Below are positions 52,188 through 60,763 of a stretch of 64,000 nucleotides of DNA, piece after piece (position 1 is the first letter of the stretch; each line of letters begins with the position of its first letter). The stretch comes from CALNZV01 sp942491115 (GTDB taxonomy: Bacteria > Desulfobacterota > Desulfobacteria > Desulfobacterales > UBA5852): the NCBI GenBank assembly GCA_942491115.1, contig CALNZV010000008.1, forward strand, positions 308,030-372,029. Direction: 5' to 3'. Under the pieces are notes generated by a model that was not told the origin of the DNA, did not search any database, and saw only the letters and a program-made list of their open reading frames with translations. A program made the translations under genes and the position numbers.

Positions 52188-53234
52188 ATGAGTTGGGATT
52201 GGGACAAACTGAAGGATCAGCAGGACAGTCGAGGTATCAAACCTCCTCAGGTAGATGAATTGCTGCAATCCATCCGAAAAATCAAATTGCCCGGTGGACC
52301 GATTCTGCTGATAGCGGTTCTTGCTATCGTCGTGATTGCCACTTCGATCTACACCGTCCAAGTCGAGGAAGTTGGTGTCGTGCAACGATTCGGCAAATTC
52401 GTTCGAATCACTCAACCGGGGCTGAGATTCAAGCTCCCCTTCGGGGTTGAAACGGTTCGAAACGTGAAAGTCAGATTGGTACTGAAAGAAGAATTCGGAG
52501 TATCAACAGATAGGAGCTCGGGGCGGAGCCGGTTCGCAGGTCCCTCCGAAAACAACAACGAGACCCTGATGCTTACCGGAGACCTGAATGTCGCTATCGT
52601 TCCATGGATCGTACAATACCGGATCAAAGACCCCTACCAATACCTCTTCAAGGTTCAGGATGTGACGCGACTGCTGAGGGATATGTCCGAGGCGTCGATG
52701 AGATTGGTGGTGGGCGACAGGAGCATCAATGAAGTGATCACCAAACGGGATGCCATCGCTGTCGAAGCTCGAAATGTCCTTCAGGAAGAGTTGGACGCCG
52801 CCGAATCCGGCATTCAAATCGTCACGATAGAAATGAAGCGGACCAACGTACCGGTGCCGGTACAGCCCTCGTTCAATGAGGTCAATCAAGCGGTTCAGGA
52901 AAAGGAACAGCTTATTTATCAGGCTCGGGAAGACTATAACAAAGCCATCCCATCCGCCAAGGGCGAGGCGAATCGTGTGATCAAATCGGCCGAAGGGTAT
53001 GGGTTGGACCGCGTCAATCGGTCTAAAGGGGATGCTGCACGATTTACATCCATTTTTGAGGAATACAGCAAAGCGCCAGACGTGACCCGGCGACGAATGT
53101 ATTTCGAAACCATCCAAGAAGTGTTACCCAAACTGGGCCACAAGTTCATCATCGACTCGGAGCAGAACAATCTGCTTCCGTTGCTCAACATTGGTCAGCA
53201 ACCGATTCAGCGAAAGAGTGGTGGAACCGAATGA
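52188..53234 (+). CDS. hflK: FtsH protease modulator HflK
   Basis: A 348-residue SPFH/band-7 protein. A membrane helix at about residues 40-60 (GPILLIAVLAIVVIATSIY) is followed by VQVEEVGVVQRFGKFVRITQPGLRFKLPFG, the band-7 domain, and a long C-terminal helix (PSAKGEANRVIKSAEGYGLDRVNRSKGDAARF). With HflC it cages FtsH in the membrane. It overlaps hflC by four bases (ATGA). The usual Gly/Pro-rich N-terminal stretch is short. Confidence 0.95.
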   Translation: MSWDWDKLKDQQDSRGIKPPQVDELLQSIRKIKLPGGPILLIAVLAIVVIATSIYTVQVEEVGVVQRFGKFVRITQPGLRFKLPFGVETVRNVKVRLVLKEEFGVSTDRSSGRSRFAGPSENNNETLMLTGDLNVAIVPWIVQYRIKDPYQYLFKVQDVTRLLRDMSEASMRLVVGDRSINEVITKRDAIAVEARNVLQEELDAAESGIQIVTIEMKRTNVPVPVQPSFNEVNQAVQEKEQLIYQAREDYNKAIPSAKGEANRVIKSAEGYGLDRVNRSKGDAARFTSIFEEYSKAPDVTRRRMYFETIQEVLPKLGHKFIIDSEQNNLLPLLNIGQQPIQRKSGGTE

Positions 53235-54193
53235 AAAACGCGCTTCCCGTCATTTTAATTGTTGTGGTGATCCTGATAGCAGGGCTTTACTCTTCCGCGA
53301 TTATTATCGATGAAACCGAACAGGTGGTCATCACGCGCTTCGGTAAAATCGTCCGGGACCCCATTACCGACCCGGGTCTCCAATTCAAACTGCCGATCGT
53401 GGACAGTGTGAACCGATTTCCAAAGAACCTTCAGCAATGGGATGGAGACCCCGGTCAAATTCCAACATTGGATAAAACATTCATATGGGTAGACTCTTTT
53501 GCCCGATGGAAAATTGTTGATCCGATAAAATTTCTCGAAACGATCCGAACGCCATTTAACGCCGAGGCCCGTCTGGACGATATCATCGATCCGGCAGTAA
53601 GGAATTTCGTTACCTCTTTCCGCCTAATCGAAACGGTGCGCAAAAGCAGCCGTGAGCTGGACACATTCGAGGTGGGCATTTCCGAAAACATGGATAACGA
53701 ACAATCGAGACGTGGGCCACTGTTTTCCATCACTACTGGTCGAGAGAAGATAATGGACGGGATTCTCAATCAGGCCCAACCTAAACTGGACAAGTTCGGA
53801 ATCGAGTTGGTTGATGTGCAAATCAAACGGCTCAATTACGTGGACCAAGTGAGGGAGTCCGTTTACAACCGAATGATCGCCGAACGTAAACAGATTGCTG
53901 AAAAATTCCGTTCGGAAGGAAAAGGGGAAGCCAGGAAGATCCTTGGTGACAAGGAACGTGAGCTAAAACGAATTCAATCTGAAGCCTATCGCACTGCTCA
54001 GGAGATTAAAGGCAGGGCCGATGCAGAGGCGGCTCGCATTTACGCGGATGGCTTCGGAGTAGACCCTGAGTTCTACTCATTTTCAAAATCCCTTGAAATC
54101 TATGCCGACACCCTGGATACTAACAGCTCGCTGGTCCTATCGACCGATTCTGATCTACTGCGCTATCTCAAGGGTCCCCTGGGAGACAATTAG
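53231..54193 (+). CDS. hflC: FtsH protease modulator HflC
   Basis: A 320-residue SPFH protein. A signal-anchor (LPVILIVVVILIAGLYSSAI) leads into IDETEQVVITRFGKIVRDPITDPGLQFKLP and the band-7 domain, with the helical ERKQIAEKFRSEGKGEARKI and EIKGRADAEAARIYADGFG segments typical of HflC. Coupled to hflK; a hairpin terminator follows. Confidence 0.95.
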   Translation: MKNALPVILIVVVILIAGLYSSAIIIDETEQVVITRFGKIVRDPITDPGLQFKLPIVDSVNRFPKNLQQWDGDPGQIPTLDKTFIWVDSFARWKIVDPIKFLETIRTPFNAEARLDDIIDPAVRNFVTSFRLIETVRKSSRELDTFEVGISENMDNEQSRRGPLFSITTGREKIMDGILNQAQPKLDKFGIELVDVQIKRLNYVDQVRESVYNRMIAERKQIAEKFRSEGKGEARKILGDKERELKRIQSEAYRTAQEIKGRADAEAARIYADGFGVDPEFYSFSKSLEIYADTLDTNSSLVLSTDSDLLRYLKGPLGDN

Positions 54194-54212
54194 ATGAGTG
54201 GGACATTTAATG

Positions 54213-54250
54213 AAAAAAGCACCGGGACTTAATGAATTCCAGGTGCTTTT
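54213..54250. terminator. Bidirectional terminator between hflC and the bS22-like gene
   Basis: AAAAGCACC (54215-54223) pairs with GGTGCTTTT (54242-54250), with an A/T flank on each side, so it can serve hflC on the plus strand and the small ribosomal-protein gene on the minus strand. Confidence 0.65.
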
Positions 54251-54277
54251 CACCATTATTGTTGGAGCGAAAGAGAG

Positions 54278-54376
54278 CTATTTACCCTTTCTTCTCTGAT
54301 GGCGGGTTCTGGCAAGCAGTTTTCTATGCTTATGCTTTCGCATTTTTTTTCTTCGCTTTTTGATCACGCTACCCAA
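54278..54376 (-). CDS. Small basic ribosomal protein with AURKAIP1/COX24 domain (bS22/mS38-like)
   Basis: TTG at 54376, preceded by a near-perfect AGGAGGTGATC ribosome site with seven-base spacing, opens a 33-codon frame. The 32-residue product starts MGSVIKKRRKKMRKHKHRKL and ends LARTRHQRRKGK: 17 of 32 residues are Lys or Arg. The pattern SVIKKRRKxMxKxKxRKLLxxTRxxRR is the COX24/AURKAIP1 domain (mitochondrial mS38, actinobacterial bS22). It probably binds 16S rRNA in the small subunit. Too short for usual gene finders. Convergent with hflC. Confidence 0.75.
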   Translation of the reverse strand: MGSVIKKRRKKMRKHKHRKLLARTRHQRRKGK

Positions 54377-54575
54377 CGGATCACCTCCTTTCTTGAATTT
54401 CTGCCTCACGTGCCGAAAGATACGGCATTTGAAACATAATCTTTTTTCATACCATCGTTTTCGTCGACATGTCCAGCTATTTTTGAACTATTTGACCTGG
54501 TGCCCATAGAGGCGGTATGAAGCCCCTGTGGCTCATATTCACGGCATTGACTAAAAACCATCCAACATCGCTGAC

Positions 54576-55136
54576 ATGACCGATTCTAAGGAAACCGCTC
54601 TCAAGGAGAACCAATTCTCGTTGGAGCAACTATCACATGTTTCCCACGCGGTGACCGCTGCCGAGGAACTGGTCAGCAATTACTATAAGCTGTCCGCTAG
54701 TCAGTGGCTGAAAGGGCGCTATGATATCAAAACCGCTGTCGATCTGAATCCGGAAGAGATCGTAGACGGGCCATTTGCCCAAGTTATTCGATATGAAGGT
54801 CGGTACAAAAATCTTGAGTTGTCGACGGAAACGTTTGACTTTTATATGATCTGCCTTCAGGACCCCTCCATTTTAGAGACCATCGCACGATGCCCCCAGT
54901 TGCAGCTGTTTCCTTTTCTGTTATACATCTTGGTTCATGAACTCATCCACATTGTAAGGTTTTCCAGGTTTCTACACAACTTTGAGGCCTCAGACATCGA
55001 ACGAATGGACGAAGAGACGCGGGTGCATGGCATTACTAGGGAAATTCTTGCACCTACTCGCCTACCAGGGTTAAACGACGTTTACGACTATTACAGCGCA
55101 TGGAAGATACCTTTTGAAAACCTTAAAAAACCGTAA
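54576..55136 (+). CDS. Hypothetical protein with HExxH motif
   Basis: A 186-residue soluble protein. Residues 121-125 read HELIH inside a hydrophobic helix (LFPFLLYILVHELIHIVRF), as in zinc metallopeptidases; EETRVHG (146-152) follows 21 residues later and could supply a third ligand. There is no signal peptide. No ribosome site is evident before the ATG, so the start is uncertain. The family is not recognised; it may be a small minimal metallopeptidase-like or non-catalytic fold. Confidence 0.6.
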   Translation: MTDSKETALKENQFSLEQLSHVSHAVTAAEELVSNYYKLSASQWLKGRYDIKTAVDLNPEEIVDGPFAQVIRYEGRYKNLELSTETFDFYMICLQDPSILETIARCPQLQLFPFLLYILVHELIHIVRFSRFLHNFEASDIERMDEETRVHGITREILAPTRLPGLNDVYDYYSAWKIPFENLKKP

Positions 55137-55720
55137 GGGTGGTCAATGGGATGCCATCCGGCCCCCATGCTCGATTGGAGCACGAACAACCCTATCGTCA
55201 TTACCCCCTGGTCCCCCTCGCAAATGTCGACTGAAATGGTTGGCTTGTCCCACAACGCCAATATGATCCTTTCGAGACAATGCCAGTCGATTCCGATAAT
55301 TGGCCATGAGATCATCTTGAGACCGCTTACCCTGAAGGCAATCGAGGCTAACAAACCAGCGGATTCAAGAGGATCCTATGTAGCCGCGCCATGGTCTACT
55401 GAGGCGTTCGATATCCATACAATAAAAATAAGTATGTATTTTCAGCAATTTGAACCAATTCAAGGCGCTATATTGGAGGAGATGATGCCATCGATGTCGA
55501 ATTCAGTTGACTCTGCACGATGATCTGTGTATCCGAACGTCCCAGCTGATTGTCACTTAATTTGGATCCGCCCGGTTCAAAGGTCAAATGGTGTAAAATT
55601 ATGACTGGATTGGGGTTGACATGACAGGATTTCTGACTATTTTTTACAAGCTTTTTAGAGGGTAGGGGATATCTGTAACCTCGAAGACGATGACGAACAT
55701 GGACCGGAGGTTGTCTGGAA
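55137..55720. other. Intergenic, no gene recognised
   Basis: About 585 bases. Two overlapping open frames on opposite strands (about 55100-55520) lack ribosome sites, conserved motifs and sensible composition, so neither is called. GGAGG at the end belongs to the FmdB gene. Confidence 0.4.
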
Positions 55721-55999
55721 ATGCCTATTTACGAGTATCAATGCGAAAAATGTGGCAATGCCTTGGAAGCGTTGCAGACGTTTTCGGAAAAACCGCTTTC
55801 TAAATGTCCTCAATGCTCGGGAAAATTGCACAAACTTATTTCACAGAGCACCTTCCATTTGAAGGGGTCCGGGTGGTACGTAACTGACTATTCGAAAAAA
55901 TCAACCAGCGCCGTTACGCCGTCTTCAAAAACAACCAAAACTTCTGATTCGTCCGAAACGTCTAAGGCTTCCGGCACTACAAAGAGCTCTTCCGACTAG
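55721..55999 (+). CDS. FmdB-family zinc ribbon protein
   Basis: A 92-residue protein. MPIYEYQCEKCGN and KCPQCSGKLHKLIS form the paired-CxxC zinc ribbon of the FmdB/CxxC_CXXC_SSSS family, followed by FHLKGSGWYVTDY and a Ser/Thr/Lys-rich disordered tail. It may be a putative regulatory protein; its target is not known. GGAGG precedes the ATG by ten bases. Confidence 0.9.
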   Translation: MPIYEYQCEKCGNALEALQTFSEKPLSKCPQCSGKLHKLISQSTFHLKGSGWYVTDYSKKSTSAVTPSSKTTKTSDSSETSKASGTTKSSSD

Positions 56000-56314
56000 C
56001 TGTACCTTCCGTATGTTTATACTATAAAATTCTAAAAAGTTATAGGATTAGGGCTCGCTTGAGAAATCTTGTAAGCCCTGTGGGCGGGATTGATATAGAA
56101 GTGCCATTTTAGCCATTATATGTAGCCGAAATTCGTCATCCATACGTTGTTCAATTGGCTTTTTCGACAGATAGTGAAGATCAGGTTTGGTGAGAGGGTA
56201 ACACCCGTTTCCGCTTAATCATTGTGGCCGGATCTATGGGTCCTAACCAGTGGCGACAATGGTAGCATTCGGTTTTGTAACCTTAATTGACTTGGAAAAG
56301 GAGAATTACCAGAA
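56000..56314 (+). other. groESL upstream region
   Basis: About 315 bases. I looked for the CIRCE inverted repeat (TTAGCACTC-N9-GAGTGCTAA) and did not find it. CTTGAGA near 56058 followed by CCCTGTG about 12 bases on weakly resembles a heat-shock sigma-32 promoter. Overall the regulation is not settled. Confidence 0.3.
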
Positions 56315-56602
56315 ATGAAGATTAGACCATTGCATGACCGAATTCTTGTAAAACGTGTAGAGGAAGAGACCAAGACCAAAGGCGGAATCATTATTCCGGA
56401 TACCGCCAAAGAGAAGCCGGCCGAAGGGAAAGTTGTGGCGGTAGGTAATGGACGGATTGGGGACGACGGCAAAAGAATAGCCCTGGAAGTGAAAACTGGT
56501 GACAGAGTGCTGTTCAGCAAATACGGGGGCACTGAAGTCAAGGTCGAGGGTGAAGAGTATCTAATCATGCGCGAAGACGATATTCTTGGTATTGTAGAAT
56601 AG
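56315..56602 (+). CDS. groES: Co-chaperonin GroES
   Basis: A 95-residue co-chaperonin. MKIRPLHDRILVKRVEEETKTKGGIIIPDTAKEKP contains the mobile loop, and VLFSKYGGTEVKVEGEEYLIMREDDILGIVE is the conserved C-terminus. It caps the GroEL ring. AGGAG is 11 bases upstream; groEL follows after 36 bases. Confidence 0.97.
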   Translation: MKIRPLHDRILVKRVEEETKTKGGIIIPDTAKEKPAEGKVVAVGNGRIGDDGKRIALEVKTGDRVLFSKYGGTEVKVEGEEYLIMREDDILGIVE

Positions 56603-56638
56603 TTAACTGAAAAGTGAGAAAATGGAGGTTATCTGAAC

Positions 56639-58294
56639 ATGGCTGCAAAAATGATTAAATACGATATGAAAGCCCGAGAAGCGATGCTTAATGGTATCAA
56701 GGCTCTCGCTGACGCCGTCGTTGTCACTCTGGGTCCCAAAGGCCGAAATGTGGTTATCGATAAGTCCTGGGGCTCACCAACGGTAACAAAAGATGGTGTC
56801 ACTGTTGCCAAAGAAATAGAGCTTGAAGACAAGTTTGAAAATATGGGCGCCCAGATGGTTAAAGAGGTTGCCAGCAAAACAAGCGATATGGCTGGCGATG
56901 GAACAACCACAGCAACTGTACTCGCAAGGTCAATCTATGAGGAAGGTCAAAAACTGGTCGCCGCAGGCAATAATCCGATGTCCATCAAGCGAGGCATTGA
57001 TTATGCCGTGGATGCAGCAGTTAAAGAACTGCAGAAGATGAGCAAGCAGACCAAAGACCAGCGTGAAATAGCCCAGGTAGGCACCATTTCTGCCAATAAT
57101 GACGATACCATTGGCAATATCATTGCTGAGGCTATGAACAAGGTCGGCAAAGAAGGTGTCATTACGGTTGAAGAGGCAAAAGGAATGGAGACGACCCTGG
57201 ATGTCGTCGAGGGTATGCAGTTCGACCGTGGTTACCTATCTCCATATTTCGTGACTGATCCCGAAAAAATGGTTGCCTCTCTGGAAGATCCCTATCTATT
57301 GATCAACGAGAAAAAGGTCAGCAACATGAAAGACCTTCTGCCCGTTTTGGAGCAGGTTGCAAAAATGGGGAAACCTCTCATTATTGTCGCTGAGGACGTT
57401 GACGGAGAGGCACTGGCCACATTGGTCGTCAACAAACTGAGGGGAACACTGCAGGTAGCAGCTGTCAAGGCGCCGGGTTTTGGTGATCGAAGAAAGGCAA
57501 TGCTCGAAGATATTGCCATTTTAACCGGTGGGCAGGTCGTTTCTGAGGATCTCGGCATCAAATTGGAGAACCTGACCCTTTCCGATCTCGGTAAAGCCAA
57601 ACGGGTAAACATCGATAAAGACAACACCACGATTGTTGATGGTGCAGGTGCGCGATCAGCCCTGGAAGGCCGAGTAAAACAAATTCGTGCCCAGATCGAT
57701 GAAACGACCTCTGACTATGACCGTGAAAAACTCCAAGAGCGACTGGCTAAATTGATCGGTGGCGTTGCTGTTATTAATGTTGGGGCTGCCACGGAGACCG
57801 AGATGAAAGAGAAAAAGGCTCGCGTCGAAGATGCATTGAATGCAACCCGTGCCGCGGTGGAAGAAGGAATCGTTCCCGGAGGCGGTGTCGCTCTTGTGCG
57901 ATGCCTCGATGCTCTCGACAAAGCCAGAGCCAAGGTCAAGGGCGATCTGAAGCTGGGAGTTGATGTTGTCATGAGAGCGGTTGAAGAACCGCTCCGACAA
58001 ATTGTCAACAATGCGGGAGCTGAAGGGTCTGTCGTTATCGACAAGGTAAAAAATAGCGACGGTGCTTATGGGTATAACGCCGCTTCAAATAACTATGAAG
58101 ACCTTATCGAAGCCGGTGTCATCGATCCGACCAAAGTCACCCGCTTTGCTCTCCAGAACGCTGGAAGCGTTGCAGGCCTGATGCTTACGACCGAGGCGAT
58201 GGTCGCTGAAAAACCTGATGAAAAAGCCGACCCTGGTCCGGGCGCAGGCATGGGCGGTATGGGCGGAATGGGTGGTATGGGCGGCATGATGTAA
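56639..58294 (+). CDS. groEL: Chaperonin GroEL
   Basis: A 551-residue ATPase chaperonin. Conserved blocks: TLGPKGRNVVIDKSWGSPTVTKDGVTVAKEI, GDGTTTATVLAR (nucleotide binding), GYLSPYFVTDPEKM, and the C-terminal GGMGGMGGMGGMM tail. The length is normal. It follows groES in one operon with a terminator downstream. Confidence 0.98.
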   Translation: MAAKMIKYDMKAREAMLNGIKALADAVVVTLGPKGRNVVIDKSWGSPTVTKDGVTVAKEIELEDKFENMGAQMVKEVASKTSDMAGDGTTTATVLARSIYEEGQKLVAAGNNPMSIKRGIDYAVDAAVKELQKMSKQTKDQREIAQVGTISANNDDTIGNIIAEAMNKVGKEGVITVEEAKGMETTLDVVEGMQFDRGYLSPYFVTDPEKMVASLEDPYLLINEKKVSNMKDLLPVLEQVAKMGKPLIIVAEDVDGEALATLVVNKLRGTLQVAAVKAPGFGDRRKAMLEDIAILTGGQVVSEDLGIKLENLTLSDLGKAKRVNIDKDNTTIVDGAGARSALEGRVKQIRAQIDETTSDYDREKLQERLAKLIGGVAVINVGAATETEMKEKKARVEDALNATRAAVEEGIVPGGGVALVRCLDALDKARAKVKGDLKLGVDVVMRAVEEPLRQIVNNAGAEGSVVIDKVKNSDGAYGYNAASNNYEDLIEAGVIDPTKVTRFALQNAGSVAGLMLTTEAMVAEKPDEKADPGPGAGMGGMGGMGGMGGMM

Positions 58295-58317
58295 GCCCAA
58301 ATTACCTTATCAGATTG

Positions 58318-58350
58318 AAAACCCTCTGCATCTGCAGGGGGTTTTTTATT
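58318..58350 (+). terminator. Terminator of groESL
   Basis: ACCCTCTGCA pairs with TGCAGGGGGT around TC, followed by TTTTTTATTTTT, 24 bases after the groEL stop. Confidence 0.9.
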
Positions 58351-59324
58351 TTTCATAATGTGAAAAGGCGTTTGACCTAAAACCAAAAAGTCTACCAATC
58401 CACCTATCGAAGGGCAGGGTCAAGGATCTTCGTTACTTTCCAGTGGACTTTGTCTCTGGCTATCGACAACCGAAACGTTTTGCTGTTCTTTAATCAAGTT
58501 CATATGTCGATAAAGTTCCATGCCCCGAAACGATATCCGATAACTCAGTACCAAATACTAAACAAATAAGGTGATCAAAAGTATCATCAATGCCGATAAC
58601 GTATATAATTATTAACCCATTTTGAGTTGATAGCCGTGACATGGTTAATTATAGGCTGCGGGACCAAGTAAAACGTCCGGAAAGATGAAGAGAGACTGGC
58701 GATGACCATAAATTTCGGCATATTAAAGCCAGTGAGATCGCATTGAACGTGCTCCATCGACGCCAGAAAAAATGGTAATACAGCCAAACACTTAGAATGC
58801 CAGAAAGGGTTCGAGTGCCAATATCGTCCCCGATTGAATCTCAATGGGGTCGTTCTCAAACGCATCTGGGCAGGTAGAGGGCGTGCTGGCCCCATGAAGG
58901 TGGTTGTGTCAATGTGACAGTCGACCTCTACCGTCAGGCCGCAGGCAGTGCCGGCACTTTGGCCGGTTACGAATTCCCGGAAGCCACCGGCAGCGCATCC
59001 TGCGGGAGCAGTGACGTCGGGTTCGGGTGATGGGCGATTTCCGCGGATAGCAATTGCGCCCTCATGCGGATTGATGCCAGGTGTCGCCACATCGACGATA
59101 GGCGCTGGGAAACCCATCGGTAATTCAACGTAGATCGAATCAATGATTTAAAGGAAGAAAAAGATATCGCCACCTGAAACATAATGGTACCGAAATCAAT
59201 CGGGCGAAAGAATCACGACGACACCGCCATGTCTTGACAATCGTGAAAATCGAGGCTTAAATAGATCAATTAAAATAGGAAGTTGGACTCAATCTGAATA
59301 AACACTAACCAAGTGGGGCTTTGT
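58351..59324. other. Long non-coding or decayed region at the GC/AT boundary
   Basis: About 970 bases. The minus-strand frame 58587-59117 (176 codons) has a GC-rich core at about 58860-59110 between AT-rich flanks; its product includes VDVATPGINPHEGAIAIRGN but matches no family I know and has no clear ribosome site. It may be a fragment of a decayed gene. The end of the region, AT-rich, should hold the promoter of the LysM gene. Confidence 0.35.
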
Positions 59325-60356
59325 ATGAGAGATCATCATGATGTTATCTTTAAAACGATTCGGTTACTCATTGCATGTATTCTTTTATACCCGCTAACCC
59401 TATTAGCGGCAGAGGACGATAGAATTGAGGAACATATTATTGAGACTGAAACCGGCATTTATTATGTAGTGCAACCGGGCGACACATTGTGGGACCTCTC
59501 CCAAAGGTTTTCAGATTCTGCATGGTTATGGCCAGACCTTTGGAAAGAAAATAAAGACATATCAAATCCACACCTTATCTACCCTGGGCAAAAGATTCAA
59601 ATATACCGTCGAACAGACATCGGAAACATCTCACAGAAAGCTATGGAAATATCTGATCTTCAACAAGGACCCAAGGGCTCTTTTGCTTATAAAGGCATTG
59701 ATATGGTCGGATTTATAAGAAATCCTGCACTGACTCCATCTGGCGTTATTTTCCATAGCGATGAAGCCAAATCAATGCTCAATACTGACGATATCGTTTA
59801 TATCAAGCCGGAAATACCTTCAGATTTTAAGGTGGGCGATAATTTTACCGTATACCGTACTCTGGTACCTCTGAGAGATAAAAGCACCAGTGATATTATA
59901 GGAACTCAACATTTAATTTTGGGTATTATAAAAATTACAGACATACAATCTGAAGTAATTTCTGCAAAAATAATAAGAACATTCCGTTCAATAGAAATCG
60001 ATGATATGGTAACGCCATTAATTGACCGTCCAGATAATTTTTCTATTAAAGCAAGCGTTCAAAATTTGGAAGGTAAAGTTTTCTTTTCAGAGCACCATTT
60101 GGAACTAATTTCAGAACATAATATAGCGTTTATTGATAAAGGGAAAAAAGATGGTGTTGATCTAGGCCAATTTTATACTATATTCACACAAACCAGTAAA
60201 ATAGTGGATAAGAAGTCTACAAAGCCGATACTACTACCTAAAAGATCCATTGGAGAATTATTGATTATCCACATCGAGGATGCGACAAGTACCGTTCTCA
60301 TTACAGAATCGGTGAAACCATTTCCTCCCGGAACTCGATTTTCTAGTCCGTTTTGA
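59325..60356 (+). CDS. LysM-domain periplasmic protein
   Basis: A 343-residue secreted protein. A signal peptide (FKTIRLLIACILLYPLTLLAA) precedes a LysM domain at about residues 47-93 (YYVVQPGDTLWDLSQRFSDS, then NPHLIYPGQKIQIYR), expected to bind peptidoglycan. The remaining 240 residues are mixed alpha/beta and hydrophilic, without recognised catalytic motifs, resembling LysM proteins annotated as hypothetical in Desulfobacterota. ATG 59325 has GGGG about six bases upstream. The gene is AT-rich compared with the left part of the window. Confidence 0.8.
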   Translation: MRDHHDVIFKTIRLLIACILLYPLTLLAAEDDRIEEHIIETETGIYYVVQPGDTLWDLSQRFSDSAWLWPDLWKENKDISNPHLIYPGQKIQIYRRTDIGNISQKAMEISDLQQGPKGSFAYKGIDMVGFIRNPALTPSGVIFHSDEAKSMLNTDDIVYIKPEIPSDFKVGDNFTVYRTLVPLRDKSTSDIIGTQHLILGIIKITDIQSEVISAKIIRTFRSIEIDDMVTPLIDRPDNFSIKASVQNLEGKVFFSEHHLELISEHNIAFIDKGKKDGVDLGQFYTIFTQTSKIVDKKSTKPILLPKRSIGELLIIHIEDATSTVLITESVKPFPPGTRFSSPF

Positions 60357-60763
60357 TATATGAGACTACAAGGATTTTTACGGCGATGGGAACTTTAAAG
60401 GCGAATATATCATAAACGGAGAGTGATGTTTTCGAATTTATAGAAATCAACTATATCTTCGGTGTTTATGTGTGATGATCAGGATCCGAAGTATTAAAGT
60501 GCGATATTATTTCCCACATGAGATAGCTTCAACAATCCTTTGGGATTTCCAATACTATTAGTGCTATTTTCTTCAGGTTAATTATTGGATTCTAAGTGTT
60601 TTTATTAGTCATCGTTTATTCATAGAATAGGAAATCATTGTGCCTCAATCATATTGACTTCACGCTATCCTCACGAATTTTGAGAAGGCCGTTCACTGTA
60701 ACGGTTTTAAGGGCTATTAACGCTGACTTTTCTTATGGCTATTATCAATTTGAATTTTAAACT
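60357..60763. other. AT-rich intergenic region
   Basis: About 400 bases between convergent genes. There is no recognisable gene; AT-rich throughout, without a clear terminator hairpin. Confidence 0.4.

Noticed and set aside
55091..55523. Overlapping 87- and 125-codon frames on opposite strands
   Set aside because: Neither has a ribosome site or recognisable domain; composition is not protein-like.
56000..56314. CIRCE operator before groES
   Set aside because: No TTAGCACTC-N9-GAGTGCTAA or close variant was found.
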